Of a DNA stretch of 64,000 bases, positions 33,101-43,041 are shown piece by piece (within the stretch, counting starts at the first letter, position 1; each line of letters begins with the position of its first letter). The stretch lies in assembly GCA_039602395.1 (NCBI GenBank), contig JBCNJP010000010.1, forward strand, positions 32,823,828 through 32,887,827, in the 5' to 3' direction. Below the pieces are notes generated by a model. That model made no database searches. It was not told the origin of the DNA and was given only the letters and a program-made list of their open reading frames with translations. The position numbers and the translations under genes are program-made. The stretch comes from Deinandra increscens subsp. villosa (lineage: Eukaryota > Streptophyta > Magnoliopsida > Asterales > Asteraceae).

Positions 33101-36010
33101 CATTGTCCCTAAACACACTTTATTGTGCCATCATTGGTCCTAAACACAACGTATTGGTTATATACACACATTAGTGGGACTCATTGGTCCCAACTAAACA
33201 CACCTTATTGGGCCATAATTGGTCATAAACAAAACTAATTGGTCTATATACACACTCTATTGGAACTCATTGGTCCCAACTGACCCTCATAGCCCTTAAA
33301 CACACATGATTAGGCCATCATTGGTCCTAAACACAACTTATTGGTTATATACACACCTTACTAGGACTTATTGGTCCCAACCGACCCTCATTGCCTTACT
33401 AAACACACCTTATTGGGCCATCATTGGTCCTAAACACAACTTATTGGTTATATACACACCTTAGTGGGACTCATTAGTCCCAACTAAACACACCTTATTG
33501 GGCCATAATTGGTCGTAAACACAACTTATTGGTTATATACACACCTTATTAGGACTCATTGGTGCCAACTGACCCTCATTGTCCCTAAACACACTTTATT
33601 GTGCCATCATTGGTCCTAAACACAACGTATTGGTTATATACACACATTAGTGGGACTCATTGGTCCCAACTAAACACACCTTATTGGGCCATAATTGGTC
33701 GTAAACAAAACTTATTGGTTATATACACACTCTATTGGGACTCATTGGTCCCAACTGACCCTCATAGCCCTTAAACACACATTATTGGGCCATCATTGGT
33801 CCTAAACACAACTTATTGGTTATATACACACCTTACTAGGACTTATTGGTCCCAACCGACCCTCATTGCCCTACTAAACACACCTTATTGGGCCATCATT
33901 GGTCATAAACACAACTTATTGGTTATATACACACCTTAGTGGGACTCATTAGTTCCAACTAAACACACCTTATTAGGCCATGATTGGTCGTAAACACAAC
34001 TTATTGGTTATATACACACATTATTGGGACTCATTGGTCCCAACTAACCCTCATTGCCCCTAAACACACCTTATTGGGCCATCATTTGTCCTAAACAAAA
34101 CATATTGGTTATATACAAACCTTAGTGGGACTAATTGCTCCCAACTAAACACAACTTATTGGGCCAGAATTGGTCATAAACACAACTTATTGGTTTTATA
34201 CACACCTTATTAGGACTCATTGGTCCCAACTGACCCTCATTGTCCCTAAACACACTTTTTTGTGCCATCATTGGTCCTAAACACAACTTATTGGTTATAT
34301 ACACACCTTACTAGGACTTATTGGTCCTAATCGACCCTCATTGCCCTAATAAACACACCTTATTGGGCCATCATTGGTCCTAAACATAACTTATTGGTTA
34401 TATACACACCTTAGTGGGACACATTAGTTCCAACTAAACACACCATATTGGACCATAATTGGTCGTAAACACAACTTATTGGTTATGTACACACCTTATT
34501 AGGACTCATTGGTGCCAACTGACCCTCATTGTCCCTAAACACACTTTATTGTGCCATCATTGGTCCTAAACACAACGTATTGGTTATATACACACATTAT
34601 TGGGACTCATTGGTCCCAACTAACCCTAGCCACACACTTATTGGGCCATACATTGGTCGTAAACACAACTTATTGGTTATATACACACCTTATTAGGACT
34701 CATTGGTGCCAACTGACCCTCATTGTCCCTAAACACACCTTATTGGGCCATCATTGGTCCTAAACACAACTTATTGGTTATATACACACATTAGTGGGAC
34801 TCATTGGTCCCAACTAAACACACCTTATTGGGCCATAATTGGTCATAAACAAAACTAATTGTCTATATACACACTCTATTGGAACTCATTGGTCCCAACT
34901 GACCCTCATAGCCCTTAAACACACATTATTAGGCCATCATTGGTCCTAAACACAACTTATTGGTTATATACACACCTTACTAGGACTTATTGGTCCCAAC
35001 CGACCCTCATTGCCTTACTAAACACACCTTATTGGGCCATCATTGGTCCTAAACACAACTTATTGGTTATATACACACCTTAGTGGGACTCATTAGTCCC
35101 AACTAAACACACCTTATTGGGCCATAATTGGTCGTAAACACAACTTATTGGTTATATACACACCTTATTAGGACTCATTGGTGCCAACTGACCCTCATTG
35201 TCCCTAAACACACTTTATTGTGCCATCATTGGTCCTAAACACAACGTATTGGTTATATACACACATTAGTGGGACTCATTGGTCCCAACTAAACACACCT
35301 TATTGGGCCATAATTGGTCGTAAACAAAACTTATTGGTTATATACACACTCTATTGGGACTCATTGGTCCCAACTGACCCTCATAGCCCTTAAACACACA
35401 TTATTGGGCCATCATTGGTCCTAAACACAACTTATTGGTTATATACACACCTTACTAGGACTTATTGGTCCCAACCGACCCTCATTGCCCTACTAAACAC
35501 ACCTTATTGGGCCATCATTGGTCCTAAACACAACTTATTGGTTATATACACACCTTAGTGGGACTCATTAGTCCCAACTAAACACACCTTATTGGGCCAT
35601 AATTGGTCGTAAACACAACTTATTGGTTATATACACACATTATTGGGACTCATTGGTCCCAACTAACCCTCATTGCCCCTAAACACACCTTATTGGGCCA
35701 TCATTTGTCCTAAACAAAACATATTGGTTATATACACACCTTAGTGGGACTCATTGGTCCCAACTAAACACAACTTATTGGGCCATAATTGGTCATAAAC
35801 ACAACTTATTGGTTATATACACACCTTATTAGGACTCATTGGTCCCAACTGACCCTCATTGTCCCTAAACACACTTTATTGTGCCATCATTGGTCCTAAA
35901 CACAACTTATTGGTTATATAAGACACACCTTACTAGGAACTCATTGCGGTCCCAACCGACCCTCATTGCCCTACTAAACACACCTTATAGGGCCATCATT
36001 GGTCCTAAAC
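30148..36010 (-). repeat. Satellite array, inverted orientation, with higher-order repeats
   Basis: The same satellite as at 24785-26192 but reverse complemented (ATTGG instead of CCAAT): TTATTGGTTATATACACACC, CATTGGTCCTAAACACAAC, GGGACTCATTGGTCCC. Blocks recur at about 1.52 kb and 1.68 kb (for example gggccagaattggtc near 30961, 32481 and 34161). The array stops at about 36010, where B gag begins. Open frames here (such as 34551-34763) are repeat artefacts. Confidence 0.95.
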
Positions 36011-37602
36011 AGTACCCGACCGACTCATAGACTGGTGAGATGCAAGTTCAGTTAGATATGAATCAATTAAGAAACAAAAGAATGCTTCAGGCAGGTAAAG
36101 AACTATCTCAGGCCGTTGTTTGTGGACAAGTAGGAAAACACACACCAGGTTTTGGGTCGGAAAAGTCTGACAAGTCTGTGGCCGCAAATGTTATAATTCC
36201 CCCACCTATACCTAGAGATATCATAGGAATGCTCTATGAGGAGGACCAGGTAGATAGAACCAGATCAGGATATCATGAAGCAGGTCCTCCTATAGATAGC
36301 TTGATGGTTGGTGTGACCCCTATGACAGAAGTAGAGAAAGAACAGGAGAAACTTGGTTTATATGGGACGGGTAGTCAGAACAATGTAGTTGGCCTCACAA
36401 CTAAATCAGGTGCTTCCCAGGAATCTTTGAACAATAATGTTAGTTCTTCTAATGTTTTTGTTACATGTGCAGATGTTGTAGGGATTGAAGATGTATCTGG
36501 GGAGGATGCTGAATGCTTGAGGGTTAATGAGTGTCATGAGTCTAGTTGTTCTGTTTCTAGTTTACCTAAGGATGACGTTCTGGCATCTGTGTCAGAACTT
36601 GAAGCATCCAAGTCCAATCAAATTGTCTTGTTAAAACATGTTTCTAATCCTAATGAAGTTGTTAGTTCTTTTAAAATGCGTGTTCCTAACACAAAGATTG
36701 GCCGTCAGTCTAAGCCCAATGATTTTGTTCCGTATCCCCAGGTTGTGTCAACTTATAATAGAACTGATAAATCAAAATCTGAACAATTTTGTTTAATAAC
36801 ACAACCTGAAAAACATTCAAAACGTGTGATACACAAATGGGATGATCAACCGGAATGGAAGTCGTCTTACCCAAGATGCTCATACTTGTGTAGCAATGTC
36901 AATGGGCCTAGACAAATGAATTGTTTTCAATGTGGTCAACCAGGCCATTTTGCTGCTAATTGTATGAACAGACCCTATGAGCCATATTATCCGCAGAACA
37001 AGCGGACAACAATGCTTGAGAAAATGATGAGGGGTGAGAACAGAAATCAAAAACAGCAAGCATCGTCACAGGGGAAGCAAAGTTATGAACCAATGAAGAC
37101 TCAACAGTCTAAGGTTCTAAACACAAAGGCCCCAGTGACGAAGCCTGTCATTGAAAGGAGAGATGTGGGCCAAACTTCAAAACCTGCTCATGCAGCTAAA
37201 GAAGGTTACAACAGATCTAACAAAGTTAAAACAAAACCTTTTGAGAAACAAGTGCCAAAAGTTACTGAGGCTGCTAAACCTAAGGGTAAAGCAGTTATAG
37301 AACAACCAAAAACTGTCACTCAACCAAAACAAATGGTTTATACCAAATTAAAACTTGAGTGGACACCGGTTGTTAAAACAAAAGGTAAAAAGGCCGCATC
37401 TCCTCCAAGAAAAGCTTCACCCACAAAGAACTCTGCTAGTAGTTCAAACTCACAAAAGCAACCAAATTGGAAGCCAAAAGTTAATGCTAAAATTGTAAAT
37501 GAACCTGAATCAAAAGCAGGAATGTCTTTCAAGATGGTTAACTATATTGACTCCAAGGGAGTGCCCAGATCTGTTATGACCTGGGTACCTGACTCTAACT
37601 GA
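36011..37602 (+). pseudogene. Sirevirus B gag, C-terminal half
   Basis: The open frame has ATG at 36040, but this is only the first Met after the satellite junction, not a true start. Segment IIPPPIPRDIIGMLYEEDQV (about 36196) is shared with A at 47383. A CCHC knuckle, CFQCGQPGHFAANC, lies at about 36922. After it comes a long Lys/Gln/Pro-rich basic tail ending SVMTWVPDSN and TGA at 37600-37602. The tail is intact, so the loss is at the N terminus only. Gag packages RNA in the virus-like particle. Confidence 0.85.
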
Positions 37603-37618
37603 TTTATGGTTTGTGTAG

Positions 37619-40600
37619 GGACAGCCGAGAAGATCTGTCAACAATCTCTGGTATGTTGATAGTGGTTGTACCCGACATATGACCGGAGATCTGTCGTTGT
37701 TAGAAGAGGTTGAAGATTTCAATGGAGGAAGTGTTTCTTTTGCTGGAGGTGTGGGAGGAAGAATTTCAAAGAAAGGAGTTGTGAAGAGTGGAAGTCTGAC
37801 TTTTTCAGATGTGCATTATGTAGAGGAGCTGTCCCACAGCCTACTAAGTGTGTCACAGATATGTGATCGGGATTTCTCTGTGATGTTCAACAAAAAGGAA
37901 TGCATCATTCTTAAGCCTGGTGTAAAAATTCCTGAAGAATGTATTTTAATGCGTACACCAAGGCACGGAAATTCTTATCTATTGAACATGGGAAAGCCTC
38001 CATCATCTGAAGCAGCTTGTCTAATTTCAAAACAGACTGAGAACCTTGCATTGTTGTGGCATCGTCGTCTGGGACATGCAAACATGAAGAATCTATCCAA
38101 GCTGGCTAAAGGAGAGCATGTCAGAAATCTTCCAATCACAGACTTCACTTCAGTGGAGAAGTGTGTGGCATGTGCTAAGGGGAAGCAGCACAAACTGCCA
38201 CATCGTCCAAAGGTTGCAAATTCTGTCTCTTCTGTACTTCAACTCTTACATATGGATTTGTTTGGTCCCATGCAGGTACAAAGTGTCAGCAAGTTTTCAT
38301 ACTGCCTCGTGATAGTGGACGACTACTCGCGGTTTACTTGGGTCTTTTTCTTGTCTAACAAGTACGAAACTCCAGCCCTAGTAAAGCAGTTTGTGACTCT
38401 TATTGAAAACCAGCTGGATAAAAGAGTGAAGGCAATCAGATCTGACAATGGGACGGAATTCAAAAATGCTGAGCTGAATATGTTTTGTGGTGAAAAGGGG
38501 ATTGAAAGGCAGTTCAGTGCTCCTTACACTCCTCAGCAGAATGGAGTTGCCGAAAGAAGAAATAGGACACTCATTGAAGCAGCTCGAACAATGATGTGTG
38601 AAGCAAAATTACCAATCTTCTTTTGGGCAGAAGCTGTGAATACCGCTTGTTATGTACAAAACAGAGTGCTTCTGAACAAGCGTCACGAGCAAACTCCATA
38701 TCAGATCATTTATGGAGAGAAACCAAAGGTGGGTTACTTCAAGACGTTCGGGTGTCCGTGCACGGTGCTGATTCAGTCCGATGTAGGGAAATTCGAAGCA
38801 AAGGCCGATGAGTGCTATTTTGTTGGTTATTCAGCAAATAGTGCTTATCGTGTGTACAACAAGACCACTGGGTTGATTATTGAGGCATTCAATGTAGATT
38901 GGATGGAGGACAATCCTACGGATGCGGGAACAGGACCTGATTGGATCTTCAACTATGGATCATTATTTGAGGGATTTAATTTCTCGAATGTTTTCCACAA
39001 TTTGGGCGAAGAAGAAGATATTGTAGCTCCCAGTGCAGATGTAAGACCTCATGTGGATAGAGCATCAGCTGAATCTTCTCGGAATGCAACTGCTGATATT
39101 CCAGAATGTTCAGGAACACGTGATGCTCCAGTGGATTCTCAAGGCTCAGGTATGTCTGAAAATGTTGTTAATACTAATCTGCCTGTTAATGTTTCAGTGC
39201 CTGATATCCAAGAGAGCAGAATCAACAAGGATCATCCACTGAGTAATGTTGTTGGGCCAGTGACAGCGGGTGTCACCACAAGAAGCCGAACAGGACATAT
39301 CAACTTTTGTACGTTTTCCTGTTTCATCTCCCAGATAGAACCTCCCAATGTGATGGTTGCTCTGAAAGATCCAAACTGGATGGAGGCCATGCACAATGAA
39401 CTCAATCAATTTTCAAAGCTGGGAGTGTGGCGTCTTGTGAAGCGGCCAGAAGACAAGAAGGTGATTCCCACGAGATGGTTGTACAAGAACAAAAAGGATG
39501 ACTCGGGGATCATTGTAAGAAACAAAGCAAGGCTGATAGTACAAGGGCACAGGCAAGTCCACGGTATCGACTATGATGAGGTTTAAGCTCCGGTGGCAAG
39601 ATTGGAAGCAATTCGGATCTTTCTTGCTGTAGCTTCGTATCTCAATTTTACCGTACATCAGATGGATGTGAAGACTGCCTTCCTGTATGCAGAGATGAAC
39701 GAAGAAGTCTATGTTGCTCAACCACCAGGGTTCATAGATGAAGAAAATCCAGATCACGTTTATCTGCTGGATAAGGCTTTGTACGGTTTGCATCAAGCTC
39801 CTAGAACCTGGTATGAAACGTTGTCCAATCACTTGGTGGAGAATGGATATACAAGAGGAGTCGTTGATCAAACATTGTTCAGGAAAAGGGTGGGAGAAGA
39901 CATAATTATGGTGCAAGTGTATGTAGATGATATTATCTACGGATCGACAAACGAAGAATTGTGCACCGAATTTGAGGAGATCATGAAGAAGAAGTTTGAG
40001 ATGAGTGACCAAGGCGAAATGAGTTTCTTTCTTGCACTTCAAGTCAAGCAGAATGATTCTGGGATTCTTATTCATCAGGAGAAGTATGTAAATGAGATTC
40101 TGGAAAAGTTCAAGATGCAGGATTGCAAGCCCATCGCCACTCCCATGGCATCCAGACCACTCCTGTCAGCAGATCTTAACGGGGAGTCAGTGAGTGAATT
40201 CCATTATCGGTCGATGATTGGATCACTAATGTACTTGACAGCAAGCAGGTCAGACATCATGTATGCAGTTTGCGTGTGTGCTCGATATCAGGCTAACCCT
40301 AAACTCTCTCATTTAGCTGCTGTTAAGCGTATCTTCAGGTATCTGAAGGGCAGGCCTAGGCTTGGTCTTTGGTACCCGAAGAACACTGATTTTCAATTAT
40401 ATGCTTCTACTGACAGTGATTATGGAGGTAGTGACCTTGACAGGAAATCTACTACTGGAGGATGTCAGTACCTGGGAGATAGGCTCATCTCTTGGCAGAG
40501 CAAGAAGCAGCATACCGTATCCAAATCAACTGCAGAAGCTGAGTACGTGGCCGCATCTGCCGGTACTTCACAGGTAGTGTGGATCCAAAACCAGCTCACG

Positions 40601-40867
40601 GATTACGGTATGGAATTCGTTAACACTCCAATATTTTGTGATAATGCTGCTGCTCTTGAGATTGTGAAAAACCCTGTCCAACATTCCAAAACCAAGCACA
40701 TTGATATCAAGGTACATTTTATTCGTGATTGCTTTGATCGTGAGCTGATTCAGCTACAAAAGGTAAGCTCCGATCAGAATGTTTCGGACATCTTTACAAA
40801 ACCCCTTCCTCGTCCTAATTTTGAATCTTGTGTTGAAGGCCTGAAGATGATTGCCTTCGAGGAATGA
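37619..40867 (+). pseudogene. Sirevirus B pol: protease, integrase, RT, RNase H (one stop)
   Basis: Copia order. Protease motif WYVDSGCTRHMTGD near 37640; the pre-integrase block WHRRLGHANMKNLSKL near 38058; integrase zinc ligands CVACAKGK near 38163 and catalytic acids in MDLFGPM, RSDNGTEF and NGVAERRNRTLIE (38253-38580); RT with KARLIVQGHRQVHGIDYDEV near 39526 and YVDDIIYG near 39920; RNase H with STTGGCQYLGDRLISW and ADVF-like DIFTKPLP near 40790. A TAA at 39584-39586 interrupts RT in the conserved segment after YDEV; the frame resumes at once. The frame opens at 37619, directly after TTTGTGTAG and 16 bases past the gag stop, in the +1 frame relative to gag, so pol needs a shift, re-initiation or splicing. 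Confidence 0.9.
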
Positions 40868-43017
40868 TCTGATCATCTATGTTTTTTGTACAGAGTTTTT
40901 GATTTTTTAAATTTTACTTAAAAAAATATATATTTAAAAAAAATAGAAAATGACTGAAAAATTGAGTCTTGTTTCAAAAGCCTCACAAAAACAGGGGAAG
41001 AAATGGTGCTGGTTAAACTGAAAGGTTTTTATGATGTCTTTTGATAGGACTTAAATGCTTAATGACGGTTGGAGACTGACACGTGTAAGGCTGATGTGAA
41101 AGACTGCTCAAAGATGATATGTCGGTAAGCTCAACCAAAACAATGATCATCTAAGTAAGTGCAGTAATCTTAAACTCTATACATGTTTAGTTTCCCATCC
41201 TAGTCTACATGGTTTAAAAAACTGAGTCCCGACAAAAACGGGTTGAGAGTGGTATTTACCTAGTATTCACTCTCTCACACGCCATGCTTATACTGTATAT
41301 GACAACACCACAGAAAAGAAAAAGAAAAAGAATTCAAAAAAAAAATAAATATTCTGAAAAAGAAAAAGAAAAGAAAATAAAATTATTCAGTTGGTCTTCT
41401 CTGCGTGCTTATGCGGCCGACCTGATCATCAACTGATAATGTATGAAAAATAGAAATAAGTGGTAGTCAAAACAGTATTGCATGGTTCCTCAAGTTGGGG
41501 GTTTGTGAATCCTCAATAAACTCTGAGGTTGGGTAGGTTTTGCTATGGAAAATTGGGTGTGGGGACGGTTAGACATATCGGTAAATCTGTACAATATTTA
41601 AGCACTTTACTGGATGTGAGTTTCTGTGTTCAAACCACCTGACAATTGTCTAGAGTGTCTAGTAACGGAAGCTGAAAAGGGTTCCTCAGTCAAAGACCTG
41701 TCTGATATTATCTGTGAAAAATACCAGCACCAGGTATGTAAATATTTTAAATTTCTGAGGCAAGTTTGTAAATATTTAAATTTGGTTTTGATTTTATCTG
41801 TTTTATCCTTTAAAATATTTCTTGATCATGATCGGATACTCGGGTATGATTCTGAGGGGAAGTTTTGTGAAAATTCTCAAAGTGTTTAAAATCTTAAAAT
41901 TTTGTGAGAATTAGCAAGTTTGGGGTGAGCTTGTTTGATTTTAAAAGTTTAAGGGGTTAAGTGTAATTTTGGTTTATCAAAACTTTTGTTTTAAGAGGTT
42001 TGGGTGTTTATTAAAGAGTTTTGGTTTAAGAGGGGCCAAAATGTAAATTGGAATGTTAAATACCTTGTTTACGGTTTCTTTTACACATTTACGATTCTTG
42101 CCCCTTTCCTCTCCTCTGTTTACGATTCCGCCCCCCAGCCCTAGCTCCGCCCGCACCCTTGCCGGAAAACCTCTTGCAGACCTCCTCCGACCTCCTCCAT
42201 ACAATCCATCCACACCAACATCTTCATCATCCTTTTCCGACAAAAACCCCTCTGTCGATCATCAAAATCGACCTTCGATCCTAGGTTTTTTAGTTTCAAA
42301 CCCTAAAATCGCAATCTGTCAAGTTTTTCGTGTTTTCGAACCTTTTTCACAAGTGTTGAAGTCGGATTTGTGGTAGAATCTCATAAAAGGTAGTTGCAGA
42401 TGGATTTGATGAATGTTTGTGATGGTTTAATGCGTTTACGAGTTATTGCAGGTTTAACAATGGTGGTTTAACTCGTTTACGATCAGCTTGATGTTGAAGA
42501 CGGCGTTTGGAGTTCACGATCCACGTTTACGATCGCTGATTACGATTAGCGATTACGATCCGAGATTACGATCGGTGTTCACGATCGGTGATCACGATTC
42601 GATGATTACGATCTGTGTTTACGACCTACTCGTTTACGACAAGCCGTTCACGATCGGGCCTGAGTTAATCTTAAGTGTTTTCGATTGGGCCTTGTTATTT
42701 ACGATTGGACCTTGTCGTAATCATTATTAGCTGATCGTAAACCCATATAACGGATCGTAAACCCAATGAAGATGTCGTAAACTCTCATAAAATGAGAAGT
42801 AGAATCTTAAATGCTTAACAATTTAGAAATCCCATTAAAATTAAACAGTTTTGAGATAAAATGTGTCGGTGTTTTGTAAGCATGTGCTTAATTCAATTAT
42901 TTTCCCTAAAATGTTCAAATTGAAATTTTGTGAAGTTCAAAAGTAAAATGTGATCGTCAATTGAACAAGTAAAGGGTTAATAATCATATTTGCTTACTAA
43001 AAGATTGAATAAGTCTG
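40868..43017 (+). other. Non-coding spacer of B between pol and ORF3
   Basis: It contains A-rich tracts (40915-41000, 41320-41390), a segment shared with the 3' region of A (41390-41700 against 47815-48120), a good splice donor CAG|GTATGT at 41733, and from 42060 to 42780 a dense group of TTTACGA motifs. The short frames 42053-42376 and 42488-42730 look repeat-derived. No gene is recognised. Confidence 0.7.
42060..42780 (+). repeat. TTTACGA / TTCACGA / TCGTAA motif cluster before ORF3 of B
   Basis: More than fifteen copies, for example near 42067, 42118, 42435, 42475, 42525, 42617, 42633, with variants gattacgatc and gttcacgatc. Inverted copies follow at 42713, 42736, 42757 and 42773. The same motif fills the leader of A and occurs in the LTRs of A and B. 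Confidence 0.8.
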
Positions 43018-43041
43018 ATGCATGTGTCTTGTTTGTCTCAG

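Noticed and set aside
34551..34763. Open frame in the satellite array
   Set aside because: It is the translation of satellite monomers; the residues repeat with the DNA period.
24785..36010. Regular repeats considered as a CRISPR array
   Set aside because: There are no unique spacers between identical repeats; this is a plant satellite.
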